Source: Anseranas semipalmata
Lineage: Eukaryota; Chordata; Aves; Anseriformes; Anseranatidae
Assembly (NCBI GenBank): GCA_013399115.1
Contig: VXAA01000904.1
Coordinates: 265,979-329,978, forward strand
Direction: 5' to 3'
Length of the DNA stretch: 64,000 bases
This document shows, piece after piece, positions 1 through 61,492 of this stretch. A program made the position numbers and the translations under genes. The notes below the pieces were generated by a model. That model was given only the letters and a program-made list of their open reading frames with translations. It did no database searches and was not told the origin of the DNA. Within the stretch, counting starts at the first letter, position 1; each line of letters opens with the position of its first letter.

Positions 1-41697
<41,697 letters not shown>

Positions 41698-42155
41698 ACC
41701 TGCCTGCACTCTTTTACAAAATTAAAAAACAGAAATGCTACTGTCTACAACTACTGTATTTAAAAATGAAACAAAAAAAATAGCACGTTTTGGTGATTTT
41801 TAACTAAAATAACCATTTTTTTTGCATGTGTAGCCCAAAGGCTTAAATCTGTTAAGCGGTTGTATTGTTGAAAACTTTTTATGAGGAAAAAACATCCAGA
41901 AAAAAACGTGAACTCTTTACATTACAGCATGTCGCCTTGAAATAAAAAGTTATCTGTATCTGTTTTTTATACAGGTTTGTTGAAATTTTGCTAAATTTCT
42001 TATCTTTACACTGTAAAGCATTTTGAAATATTTATTGAGAGTCGATAGCCAAAATGTCTTTGGTTTAATCTGCTATGAACTGAGAGATTTTTCGAAATGG
42101 CAGATGCATGAACTGTATTTTGCATGTTTAAAATAAAAACAACACAGTTTTGCAG
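41698..42155 (+). other. CPNE4: CPNE4 3' UTR
   Basis: The sequence after the stop codon is A/T-rich and holds two AATAAA hexamers, at 41941-41946 and 42132-42137. A GT-rich stretch (TTGCAGTTGTTGTC) starts about 15 bases after the second and would suit a downstream element. The UTR end is set by this pattern and not by transcript evidence. Longer isoforms cannot be excluded. Confidence 0.75.
42132..42137 (+). terminator. CPNE4: Polyadenylation signal AATAAA (distal CPNE4 site)
   Basis: A canonical hexamer about 435 bases after the stop codon, followed by a GT/T-rich element near 42150-42170. It is the better supported of the two sites. The proximal hexamer at 41941 is followed by a T-rich stretch and may be used as an alternative. 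Confidence 0.75.
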
Positions 42156-42547
42156 TTGTTGTCTTTATTTCTCTCTCTGCCACAAAGCTGCCTGCTTTCA
42201 ACTCCCATATTCCAAGAAAAGGGTAATAAATTATTTCAAGAGATATCTGGCTCTAAGCATGGGCATTTCTAACATTAGCAGTTTGTAACATGGGTGCCCA
42301 AACATGCCCACTCAGTCTGTGGCTTGAGCAGCAATTTTGCAAAAGCCTGACACATCCAGCTGTTATGAAGCGTTCAGACTGTAGCTGTAAACAGATCTGG
42401 CTTGGAGGGCATGATCCATCAGGATTTCATGTCTTAAAATATACCTACTTAATCCAAACGATCTGGCTGGCTTTCTAATGGGTTGTAGTTTGGCTACCCA
42501 CATTTAGATTCTATGATGCTTGGGAATTCTTTTTTTGTTTCATTTGT

Positions 42548-42575
42548 GTTTGTTTGTTTGTTTGTTTGTTTTTTT
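42548..42575. repeat. (GTTT)n microsatellite
   Basis: About five to six uninterrupted GTTT units running into a T7 stretch. Confidence 0.9.
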
Positions 42576-43639
42576 AAACTCACACCCAGTATCCAACTTT
42601 GCGTGACACATTTTCTGACAGAAATTTTGCATGTCCTGTTTTTGTGACAACTAGTAATTTGAAATTTCTCACACACACATCACTCGTGTGTGATAGAAAA
42701 ACTGATTTTATACCAAAAGAATAGTCAAGCCACCTTTTTAAAGAGGACAAACAAGAACAGATTGGTAGAGGATTGTTTTTTCCATTGAAATATTCATATA
42801 TATATAAATGAAGAAATTAGATCAATGTTATTCTTCGTGTTTGAATTTTAGCTTCCACATTTGCTAAAAGACAATAGCGAAAGATGTAACTTGTTAGAAG
42901 TTAAGGATAACATATGACCAAAAATAATTTGTGTGCAATTGTCCAAAGGGCTTTGGACAAGTTGTGCTTCCATTGAAGTGAATACATTCTTGTTGCAAAT
43001 TCCAGAAGAAGCCATTTTGGGCCAGTGTTGAATTTTTTGGAAAATCCCACTTGTGAGAAGGCTTTTTTGGTTTTAGAAATACATATATTTTTAATGAGTT
43101 TGCAGGTAATGTAGAACTCTAATTCCCTTGTTCTCATTTAGAAGTGACTTCCATGGGATCAGCTTTGATTGATGATTTTGTACCATAAAATGAAGGCTAT
43201 GGGATAGCCAAGATGCATGGGGCTGTCTTCCCTGCACATTCAGTTCTGCTCCAACTATATCCTGCAGTGCAGTTTTTCACGCCTGCTAGTAAAGATTTCT
43301 TCAGGTGATCGGATATTGAACAGCAGCCAGTATTGCTTGGTCATAGGTATAAACTGTGTGAAGATGTCCCAACCAATAGATCTCAAATTCCCACTTTCAT
43401 GTAATGGTTGGCTGTTCATTCAAGCAGCAGGGTGCACATTTCCCCTCTGTGGATGTATTTCAGCTGTAAGATACTTTGATTTTCCCTTATATCTCATATA
43501 CCACTCTGCCAATGTATCTTAATGCTATCTAAGACATCTCTAGTTTCTTGTCACTCCCCCCCCTCCCCCTTTTTCTTTCCTTTCCTATTCTTAGAAGGAG
43601 CATTTTTCTACTGTTAAAGCACATGAGTGAAAAATCAAT

Positions 43640-43770
43640 GGCTCCAAGTTCTTAGCTCCTCCTGCATTTATTTTGTAATCTTGGGCAAGTTGTTTAACTT
43701 TTCTGCACCTCAGATTCCTCATCTGTAAAATGAATACACTGTCATGTATTCATGAATATCTCTTAATGGT
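43640..43770 (+). mobile_element. MIR SINE relic
   Basis: The core and 3' part of a mammalian-wide interspersed repeat are readable: CTTGGGCAAGTTGTTTAACT, then TGCACCTCAGATTCCTCATC and TGTAAAATGAATAC. These match the family consensus order (GACCTTGGGCAAGTTACTTAAC, CTCAGTTTCCTCATCTGTAA, AATGGGGATAATA) with scattered changes. The tRNA-derived head is not recognisable. MIRs are ancient tRNA-derived SINEs shared across amniotes. Confidence 0.85.
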
Positions 43771-46669
43771 ACTAGGGGACTTTAGTATTTGAAATGTGAT
43801 TTGAGGTCCTCAGAGGCATGATGGTGCTCTTCCAACATAAAGAACATTATTTTACTCTGGCATGGATTTAGGGGTGTAAAGGATAGCAGAGGAGGGTCTA
43901 ACCTTTGTTGTTTGCCAGAGTGAAGGAAAGTAAAAGAAAGTTTTCAGCAAGAAAATTTAGGAATCAGTTCTTCTGGTACATACAATCCTTGGCTAAATTA
44001 TCTGTGAAGTGTTCATGATTACATGGAATTGGGTGGTTACAGCTTGTCCTCAGCAGAGGTGTTGTTGCAAGGAGCTTCTGTAATGCAGCATCACATAAAA
44101 TGCAGTGATCAACAAGTGTTTTCAATGGTTATTGTATACTGAGCTATATAACTCATCAGTCATTTTCATGTATGTGGATGGTCTATATAAGTGTCTCAAG
44201 AGAATCACAGTTGCTGCAGATCTTTCTGTTTACTTCACACAATCTGTATTATAAATGCTGTCTGCTTAAAACCAAATCATCATCAGTGGTGATACAGATC
44301 AGCAATTCTGCACCAGCCGTCAAACTATTTGAAAGGACACCTACATGATATTGAAAACTCAATTGGAAACCTTCCTCAATCTATACAGACTCCAGCATGT
44401 CAAACAAACATGTAATAGTATGGTGAGATGATGTAGGAAAATGCACAGAAGATAGAACTAGCCATATGGTAAAGGGTTTCTAATGAGGCTCTGAATGTTA
44501 TTTTCATTGCTCCAGGTTACTCAATGCAATAAGATGGGCTTTGTGCAGAGTAATATCTTTAAATATATTAATATATCACTGAAATGATTTTTTTTTCTCC
44601 TGTTTTATCTGGTTAGGGTTTAGCAAGGCCATTCTGCCTTTAGGCTGAACTGCGGTCATTTCTCTTGTAGATATTTTATGCAAATTTAAAATTCTACTGA
44701 CTTTTGATGGACCATTTTAAATTCTGAAAACTCCTTTATTATAAAATATATCTTGTCCTTTTGAGGTAATTGATGATCTAAAATATCTTCTCTGCCTACT
44801 GCAATCCTGCCTTCCTTTTTATTGTTAATCAAATCCAATCCAATATCCAAAAGTCCCAGAATACTATTCATCATCCCTATTAGCCCAAAATATATTAACA
44901 TCCATAATTCTCGAGCTAGATACTGAGCTAAGTTATATTTTTAGTTATGTAGGGTAAACTAAGTCTACTAATAAAAAGAAAAAAGTGTTAATACACTGCT
45001 AATTGCTTATTACCATAAGGTAAAACCTATCCATGTAAAATTCTTACTGTCGTCAGCAACACCATATTCTATAGCATTTGATGAAAGGGTCTACAGGTAT
45101 GAAAAGAAAATCAAATAATAATAATTGTACATCTTTAAAACATGTCTTTTATTTTAGTCTGCATATATCAAAAGTACACAACTGACGACACACGAAAGGT
45201 TTACAGTTTCATCTGCTTGAGACCTTCTGAGTGCAATGGAGTTCAGTGGTCTAAGCCAAGGCTTGCTCCAGGTTGCAGAGGTGATACTGCAACAAATGCA
45301 CAGCTAGAAGGCCCTGGCTCTGAGCCGATGTACTTGACAGAGCCCTGCAGGTCTGCAGCACTCAACTACATCCCTTGGGTTTACCTACCCATTGGGTATT
45401 GTGATGGAAGGGCATCTGGCTTATCGACCGTCATTATTGAACTGCAGTAAGATGTTTGCTGATGAGTTAAAACAGAGCTGCCTCCTTCAGCATGGCTCTC
45501 TGGCTGCACAAACAGGACATGGCTTACCCCCAGAAAGAACCCAACTGCTTATTCAGCGTGAACTTTCTTACCTGGGATTATCGGTCTTGCAGGCACACCT
45601 GCTGTGCAAATGTAAACAAATCTCCATCCTTTCCAGGGTGAAAGAGGTACTAGACATACTCCCTTTACTACTAAGTGGCATGGACATTTCAGTCACGTAA
45701 CATAGGTACATTTACATTAACGGTTTTTTGGAACAGAAAGGGTGAGCTGGAGGACTCCTAGGATAAGGTTACACTTCTCAGGTTCTTTTTTCCCTTCATT
45801 TACAAGAAGTGCCATTTGCCACAGGGAAAATACAGTTTACCACCATCCAACCTCCTTTGCTCGTAGATCTTACTTGTACCTGCAGCCCTGGGCTGAGAAG
45901 GGGGAGTCACGGGTCACTGGAGGATATTCCTGCAATCAGAGAGGTTTATGGGTGGTACTTGTCAGGCCAGCAGCACATCTGCTTGTAACACTCGCTGCAA
46001 ACCTTTAGCTGGCTGCACTCAGGCCCACTTTCCTGTTTTTTCCTATTTCATTGCACAGTTAGTGAGATCCCCAACACAGACCAGGTGGAACCCAGGTGCC
46101 TTTTCTCTTGTAAAGGTTGCTGGTTAAGAAGTGGTTTCCGTTTCCTCAGTCCTGCAGTTCTGAGGACCACTCAAGGCAGCAGACTTGCAGGGAACATTAT
46201 TTTGTAGCGGGCACTGTTTCTTTCTCTTCTTTCTCCAAAAACGTGTTAGTAAGTCCTACTGCTGTGCAGAAAGCATTTTACACTGTGCTCAGGAGGCACT
46301 CGAATTCTCGTCCCACCGATTACTGCGCAAGACAGTTTGCCACCTGATTGCATTCAGAGTTGCAGCCATCTTGCTGCCCCCCTTCCCACACACAAACTGA
46401 CAAGAGTCAATGCCTTTTTAGCATCACAAAAAGACGCATGCACCAAAAAAAAAGTTTGGATGTTGCATCATGTCCAAAAGAAGGTGAAAAGTATTACAGC
46501 ATTAAACTTTTTCTCTCCAGAAATGTATTAGGTATGAATTACTGGCACATGAAATCCTCAGTCACTTCAGCTGTGCAGCATGCTAGGTAAGAAAAGCATC
46601 AAACCGTAGCAGCAAGGCTAGCAAGCATCGAGGGAGCCCTCTTCTCTGGCTGGAAACATCCATCACAAC

Positions 46670-46800
46670 TCAGCAAGTCACTTAATCTTGGTGTGTGCCT
46701 TGGTTCCCCATCTTTAAATGAGGACAAATAGTATTTTGCTACTTCCTGGGGACTTTGGTAGGGTAAGCACCGTTGTAGGGTTATCACAGTGTTTAGAAAT
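46670..46800 (+). mobile_element. MIR SINE relic (second copy)
   Basis: It reads CAGCAAGTCACTTAATCTTG, GTGTGCCTTGGTTCCCCATC and TTTAAATGAGGACAAATAGT, in the order of the MIR consensus, followed by weaker similarity to about 46800. It is more diverged than the copy at 43640. It lies about 0.6 kb upstream of the MRPL3 CpG island. Confidence 0.8.
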
Positions 46801-47249
46801 TGGCAAGTATCACTTTGCACACTTGGCATAGAAGTCTTTGTCAGAGCAGCAGCGTAAGCTACTGATAGACCATGCTAGGACACAGTGCCGACGTGAAATT
46901 TAGCAGCACCCCTGTGGTGTTGCTGTTCTCGGTGCCGGGGAGAGAACAAGAAGAAAGAAAGAACAAGAACAGAGAAAGATGCAGGGGTCCCTGTGCCAGC
47001 GGAGATGAGTGGCCAGCTTCAGGGGGGGAATACCAGCGGGACTGCGCGCTTGAGATACGTGTCGGCACACAGTACGTGCTTACTTCTCGGAGGACAAGAA
47101 GTAAACGCAAGGACAAGGCGTGCATGTGAAAGCGCTGGGTAGTTTTCTTCAACACGGTTTTGGGGGTGAATGCCAAAACTGTGCTCAGTTACGCACTCTG
47201 AGGTGCCTACAGCCTCTCCTGCCGACACACTGACACACAGACACAATCA

Positions 47250-47870
47250 CACCACAACGGCGAATAAAACGGGGATGCGGGGTAAAAAGAAGCCACGAGA
47301 GACTGCAGCTGGCCACGCTGGTTCATCCCGTTTCCCTTCGCCTCGCGGCCTCGCACCGCGCACCCCCGCGCTGACAGGGGCCCGCCGCCNNNNNNNNNNN
47401 NNNNNNNNNNNNNNNNNNNNNNNNNNNNNNNNNNNNNNNNNNNNNNNNNNNNNNNNNNNNNNNNNNNNNNNNNNNNNNNNNNNNNNNNNNNNNNNNNNNN
47501 NNNNNNNNNNNNNNNNNNNNNNNNNNNNNNNNNNNNNNNNNNNNNNNNNNNNNNNNNNNNNNNNNNNNNNNNNNNGGAGGCCGCTGGCTGCGGCCGCTGT
47601 CGGCGGTGCCCGGGGAGCTGGCGGGTGCCGGGGGGGCGCCCGGGCCTCGGTCACAGCCCCCGCTCCGCGGGGCTGCGGGCAGGGAAGGCGGGGTTAGGTG
47701 CTCCGTTCCGGCTGTGCTTGCAGAGAGTTAAGAGGCTTTTCTCAGTTACCCTGCCGCGGGTGTTCGGCAGCGAGCACAGAACGGGAGCTGCTGGGGCTGG
47801 AGGGGCCGCGGGAGGCCCCTGCTCCCGCCTCCTGCTCGGTGTGGCCAGCTCTGAGGCCAGGCCAGGTTGC
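47250..47870 (+). promoter_or_regulatory. MRPL3: CpG-island promoter region of MRPL3
   Basis: GC- and CpG-dense sequence surrounds the assembly gap: many CG dinucleotides at 47250-47389 and again at 47576-47840, unlike the AT-rich remainder of the window. It lies directly upstream of MRPL3 exon 2 and on the correct strand. Broad CpG-island promoters without a TATA box are usual for nuclear genes of mitochondrial ribosomal proteins. The exact transcription start cannot be placed. Confidence 0.75.
47390..47575. other. Assembly gap (186 N)
   Basis: A run of N within GC-rich sequence. It probably covers the MRPL3 transcription start, start codon and most of exon 1, so a full MRPL3 model cannot be made from this window. 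Confidence 0.95.
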
Positions 47871-49054
47871 TCAGGACAGAGGCGGCACAGCCCCTCTGGG
47901 ACCCTCTTTTCAGTGTTGGGCTGTCCTCAGGCCGAATGCTTTCTCCGTACATCAGAACCTCTCTTTTCGATTTATGCTCATTCTTTTGTTCTCCCGCTGT
48001 GCACCTCGGTAAACAAGGCCTGGCTCCGTCTTGTCAATGACTTCCTTGTAGGTATTGGAGAGCTGCTGTCAGGCCCACCTTAAGCTTCCTCTTCCCCAGA
48101 CTAAACAAGCCCAGTTCCCTCAGCCTCCCCTCTTAGGGCAAGTGCCCCAGCCCTGCTGGAGCAGCGCTCCAGCCCCTGACTGTCTTTGTGCAGCACTGCT
48201 GCCCAGGATGCTGTTAGTCTTCATTGCTGCCTGGTGGCTCCTTTCGTATCTTTTTGCCCCCTCAGGGCTCCCAGTCCTTTGCCTGGCTGGGGAGTAGCTC
48301 TGCAGCTCCCCAGTTGCAGCCTGTATCCTTGCAAGCGGTTATTCCATCCCGGGTGTGGGACTTTGCATTTCTCCTGTATGAATTTGATCAGATTCGTTCT
48401 TGGCCAGTCCATATAGACTGGCAGCTTTGCCCTTGAGCATTATCAGCTGCTCCCTCCAGTTCAGTTTTATTCACAGTCATCCACTCCTAAGGTCATTGAT
48501 AAAGGCGTTAAACAGGATAAGTCCTCGCATAGACTCTTAAGCAACTCTGCTTGTAACTGGCCTGGTAGAGTACAGACCCCTGACTGCCACCCTTTCAGCC
48601 TGGTCACCCAGCCAGGTTTTACCCATCTGAGCCATAATGTCCCAGCTTGGATCAAAGGATGCTGTGGGATATTGTGTTGGGAGCCTTGCAGAAGTCAGAG
48701 TAAACAACATTCAGTGCTATCTTATCGTCCACAGGTCTAATTTTAGATTTAAGATTTATCATAGAAGGGGTGTTTGATTTGTTATTACTTGCCTCTCCTA
48801 GGTATGTTTTTAACACGTTTTGAAATGTAGATGAGAGCATGACAAGTAATTAGGCAGTGTTGATTAGGGGTCGCCAACTTGAGTGATGGTGGTTGAATAG
48901 CTTACTAGCATAATTTCAGTCTTTGTGGCTGTATACTGTATTACATAATGATATAATTTTGTAGTATGTGGTACATTACAAACACACATGTTATGAGCCA
49001 TTGTTTGAACTGATCAGACACTTAAACTTTTTCCCATCACTGGAAAGGGGGCAG
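47576..49054 (+). other. MRPL3: MRPL3 exon 1 remnant (possible) and intron 1
   Basis: Right of the gap the first bases may still be exon 1. A frame reading RPLAAAAVGGARGAG leads to a GTGCCG that could act as a donor near 47622, but this is unproven. From about 47700 the sequence behaves as intron. Most of 48066-48850 is a reverse CR1 element. No other gene was seen. Confidence 0.55.
48066..48850 (-). mobile_element. CR1 LINE fragment, antisense, about 0.8 kb
   Basis: Read on the + strand it shows the reverse complement of CR1 blocks in the right order. These are the AGACTAAACAAGCCCAGTTC and CCTCAGCCTCCCC block at 48098, an AGGATGCTGTTAGTCTTC block near 48207, a GTGGGACTTTGCATTTCTCC block near 48355, GTCATTGATAAAGGCGTTAA near 48492, a CACCCAGCCAGGTTTTACCC block near 48605, and GGATGCTGTGGGATATTGTG near 48658 followed by a GTAAACAACATTCAGTG block. 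These correspond to the C-terminal part of the reverse transcriptase and the start of the 3' UTR. It is heavily diverged, with indels, and inactive. The ORFs on both strands here are by-products. Confidence 0.9.
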
Positions 49055-57085
<8,031 letters not shown>

Positions 57086-60000
57086 TAGGTTCCCAGTGTT
57101 TTAACGTGTATGGTTCATCTTTCAAATAGGCCGGTTGAATTCTGAATGATTTTCCACTGCTTTGGCTTGAGAAGAGCTTTACGGCTCACAAAAGCTGAAA
57201 TACAGTTGCAAGGGCAGTGGCAGAATCTAGAAATCTGTTCAGCCATTGGGTCAAAAATATCAAATTATCTTTCTTCTCTGAGGCTGTTCGATTTTAACAC
57301 TGTTGGTAAACGAAAAATACTATTAGGGCTGTGGTTGTCTGTTGCACACACGTGATTAGCACTGAAGGGCTTGACAAACAGCTTGAGAAAGAAGTGCTTA
57401 AGCTTAGCACAGGCCAGGAAGTCTATAATGTGCCTGTGGTATGTAGAGGTGAGGAATAAATGCTGAAAGGCCTCAACTCTCAGAGAAGCTGCTTGATTTT
57501 GATTTGGTGAAGAGATGCAAAGAGATGAATCGTGATGACAGAAAAGCAAAAAGATAGTGAGTACATTTAGCAGGACAACAGAACTGTCAAATTCCTGTAT
57601 TGTTTTCTTTCATATTCCAGCTCATCTCCTCTGCCAGCAACCGCTGATGATCTTTTACTTTAACGTGGGAGGAATGATTTCCTCTCGGACCACTGTGAAT
57701 GCCAGATTAGGGCTGAAGTGGTAGAAGGTGTCAGAAGAGTAGCTGGCGTCTTGCCATAGAGACTAGTCATGCCTCGTTTGTTACGTGCATGATTTCCACT
57801 GCCCAAGAGAGTTGAGAACTCTTATCTCCATATTTTAGTGAAGTGTATTTATGTTGCGTTGTGCTACCGAGATAATGTTCTCCATTTGATGTTTAATTTT
57901 TTGTGTAATGGAGATAATACCAAAATGGCTTTGTTGAAATATCATCCATTGTAATTGTCTCACATATGTATTGTAGTTACAAATGTCTAATATTATTCAC
58001 AGGGCTTTGCCTACAGAGGGAAATATGCCATAGCAGGACAGCAGAATAGTCAGATCTAATATGGCTCCACCTGAAAACACTTATAAGGGCACCTTATACA
58101 GAACAGGAGGTCAAGGAGTTAGTCAAGGACTGGAATTAGTACTTTTCTATGGCAAATTTGCTTATGTAACACTTCAACCTGGTATATTATTCATTCAGCT
58201 TCTAAATTGTGTTTAGTGAACAGCCTATGAGAGACAGTAAGTTGTCTGTAAAGCTGAGTACTGTATCATCGGGAATACAGGCGTTCCATGCAGAGTGAGT
58301 GTCACACTTCGTTAATGCAGAAGAGCTTTGTTTTTGTAGAAATATTTCCAAGTACTAAGAAAGTTTCATGGCAATAAGAGATAATGGTAAGCAGCCATAG
58401 AGTATTGATTTGTATCTTGCTATGTGTGTTTGAAGTACTAGCAAGCTGAGAATAGACTGGATTCCTGGCCATGTTCAGTGAATCCATCCCATCTTTTAAG
58501 TCAGTATTTTAAATCTATATGTATGATCCCATTTTGGAAATTAACTATTTCTTTATACCACTGATTTTGGTAGTATATTGCGTGTAATCCTGATGTACAG
58601 GTGCCTAGTATAAAAGGAGAAGAAAAAAATCTTAAACGAAAGGGAGATGTCAGAATTTTCTTTATCATATTTTTTTTCCTGTCAATATGATTCCCTAAGA
58701 ATTCTAGTCTCTCTGGATCGGATTATTTTTTTAAAACTTTTTTCTGTGCTTTATTCCCATTCTGATGTCTACTTTTAATGTTTTTTCTTATCTGCCAATT
58801 TTCTGGAACACTGTATGTATCATCGTATTACCTTAATTCTTGGGCAATAATTAAATTATTTGAGTACATTTCAGTTTTTCTTTGGGTCTTTTACTTTATT
58901 CCATGCAATTTTGTGCAGTGTCCCATACTTGTTCCATACTTGGGTGGGGTTTTGTTTCTCATTATTTTTCAGAGTACTGTACCCATCATTCTTTGTTACT
59001 GTACATGTAAAGAATACAGATTTCACAATGTCACAAAAATATCCAAGAAATGCTTTGGTGAAGGGTAAGCAAATTACCTTGGGAGTGATTGCAGCATTGG
59101 GCTATAGCATTTGGGTTGCATTTTGGGGAAGAAATGAGAATATACTTCATGTTAGACTTATGTTCTGAACCACACTCAAGAGGAGCCAGCTTCTCCCTAC
59201 TAAAGGGAGCCTGCAGAGGTTTGGTCTGCAGGATGAAATTAGCCTTTGTGTATTACTCTTTTGAGTCCTACTGAAGCCACAGGGGCTTTTCAAAAAGAAA
59301 AATGAAAGTATTATGCTGAGTCATAGCAGGGAGCAAATTCCATTTTCCTGATTCAAACTATTATGGACTTGAAAAGCCAATAATTCCTGAAAACTTTCTT
59401 TCATTGCTAGTAAAGTTTTTAGAAATATTTTTACATGAACATGTACTTCACATTTTTAAGATCATCAGGAAATTTGTTTTACTGGAGAAAACAATGAAGT
59501 GTGCAATGCTGGAAATCATGTAAATTATCACAGCAATGCTGTGCTTAATGATATTTATTGTAATTATTCTTTTTAAAAGCTTTAAAAAAAACACCTGTCA
59601 CTTCAGTGAGGAGAGAATATAGTGGAATATAAAGGATGTTTAAATTTTTTATCAACTCTTGGTCCAGATGAGGAAGATATCCTTTTGTATGCTTCCTTCT
59701 GCTGAAATGAAAATCAGAAATATGATCCTTAAAAATGAGCAAGCTTTTCTTAGTTATCATAGCTTAAACAAACTCACTAGTTCTGATTTCAGAAAAGACT
59801 GGTTGGTATGTTGATTAGATTTAGTTACCACAATGTAGGGTGGGGTGGGTTTTTTTCTTTTGGTTGTTTTTCTTAGGACTGTCTGCTTTTAAACTCTCCT
59901 TGGAAATGTGTTTGTCTGTCTTTTGAAATGTTTTGATTCATTTATACCTCTGAAGAAAAACACTTTCACAGAAACAGGAAGGCTCAGTTAAAGATATATG

Positions 60001-60267
60001 GAGTTTGTTTTTACTTGAAGTTGCTTAATCTGTTCAGCACAATATGAGTAGCTTTTAAAACACTGACAGTAGACAGTATGTCTGCAAGCTGTCAGTCTTG
60101 TTTAGTGCTGAATTTTTTCTTTAGTACTCATTTGCAGCAATTTAAAAGTCCAGTCCTTAAATTTTATAGCTATTGTTAATTATAAGACTTGCTCTTTGTT
60201 TCAGAGGTGTGTTTCAAAAATGTCTAAATATTTAGTGCCCTATTTGAGACAGGAGTAAACTTCAGAA

Positions 60268-60402
60268 TTCACAGAACTGCAGAATCCTTTAGGTTGGAAG
60301 AGACCTTCAAGATCACCCAGTCCAACCTATGACCTAACACTAACAAGCCCTCCACTAGACCATGTTGCTAAGCCCTACATCTAAATGTCTTTTAAATACA
60401 TA
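60268..60402 (-). mobile_element. CR1 LINE 3' end, antisense
   Basis: On the + strand it reads CACAGAACTGCAGAATCCTT, AGGTTGGAAGAGACCTTCAA, GATCACCCAGTCCAACCTAT, then CCACTAGACCATGTTGCTAA and ATCTAAATGTCTTTTAAATA. This is the reverse complement of a CR1 3' end of the type that runs CCAACCTAAAGGATTCT. It is less diverged than the copy in intron 1. The 5' side stops near 60402, where a local tandem duplication begins. Confidence 0.9.
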
Positions 60403-60492
60403 CATCCTGGGGCCTGAATGTATGTTTAGATGTATGTATGATGTATGTTTAAATACATACATCCTGTGGCCTAAATACATAATTCCTGTGGC
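60391..60492. repeat. Local direct and inverted repeats of ACATACATCCTG-type units
   Basis: TTTAAATACATACATCCTGG recurs about 58 bases later as TTTAAATACATACATCCTGT, followed both times by GGCCT. A third shorter unit follows (AATTCCTGTGGCCTGATAG). Between them lies sequence of the opposite sense (TGTATGTTTAGATGTATGTA). It looks like an expansion of the broken CR1 edge. Confidence 0.75.
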
Positions 60493-61475
60493 CTGATAGA
60501 TGGTTTTAGCCCTAACATGCTTTAAAATGCACAGCACAATCCACAAATGCTTCTCTCATGGGCTACGCTTTTGTGATGTCTTTGAGCTGGCATAGTAGAG
60601 GCTGGGGCCCAAGGTGGAGGTGATGCTCGCTTCCTCTGGCTTCCTGGTGCTGGTGTTGGCATCGTGGGTGCATGAAGGAAAAGGTCCGTGTGATGGATCC
60701 GTGCTCTTCACGGTCATGGTTTTCAGCTGAACCAGCTGCATGCCCCAGCTCGCTCCTCAACTGATTGAGCTTCAGTACTGGTACAAAGACAACCAAAATG
60801 TGGGGATGGGAGGAAGTGAGACCATGCCTTGCATGGTAGCCTGAATGCGGGATGGAGCTTCTTTTTGCATTTTACTGGTGATACTTGCTGTATACATTCA
60901 CATGTAGTAATTTTTAAAAAGGGTGAAGAGAGCAACTAAGCAATTTGAAACTAATAAGGATACTAAGTGCTGATAGATGGCATCTGTTCAGAAGTTGACA
61001 ACAATGTATTCTTACAAATATTTGTTCATTTTTGGCAGAATTCAGAAAGTTTAAGACAAAGGTAAACTTGTTATAAATTTTCTCTGATTTTTCCATAGTA
61101 TTTATTGAACAGCATACATCTTAAGTTTGGAAAAAAAATGGAAAGTAGAGAAATCCATCACTTGTCTGAGTACAGATCAGAGTCTTATCATGAAGGACTT
61201 AGTCTGGAAGTCACTTCTTCTAGAGTGACTGAGGTCTATTGGCTGAGCTAGTAAATGCCTAAATGAACAGTCCTCCTTTTAAGTTTGATTTAAACAGGCA
61301 CTAGTTATCCCTTTATTTTAAATTTTACATTTGATTTACATGTTCACATTTTAACTCTGGCTCCAGCTTTATTTCAGATAAAGGATGAGACTAGGAAGAA
61401 ATAGATACTGTCTATATGATTGTTTTTCATCTTCACCTGTGCCTAAAGAACATCATACACTGTTTATTCTTTCTT

Positions 61476-61492
61476 AAAAAAAAAAAAAAAAA
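61476..61492. repeat. A17 homopolymer
   Basis: Seventeen adenines in MRPL3 intron 6, with no recognised element beside them. Confidence 0.85.

Larger units (their letters stand above)
42156..47250. other. CPNE4-MRPL3 intergenic region
   Basis: About 5.1 kb with no supported gene. It contains a (GTTT)n run at 42548-42575, MIR relics at about 43640-43770 and 46670-46800, and a purine-rich patch at 46937-46985. GC and CpG content rise from about 47000 towards the MRPL3 promoter. Frames such as 45142-45450 have no recognisable homology. Confidence 0.75.

Noticed and set aside
47170..47697. Open frames spanning the N gap on both strands
   Set aside because: Their length depends on N codons being treated as open. 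They are not evidence for a protein.
47625..48083. Long GC-rich open frames right of the gap
   Set aside because: They run from the CpG island into antisense CR1 sequence, where few stops are expected by composition. No protein family was recognised.
48968..49054. ATG at 48968 as the start of MRPL3
   Set aside because: The residues before 49048 are not like MRPL3 or a mitochondrial presequence, and good acceptor AGs lie at 49046-49047 and 49053-49054. The CpG island 1.3 kb upstream is the better promoter.
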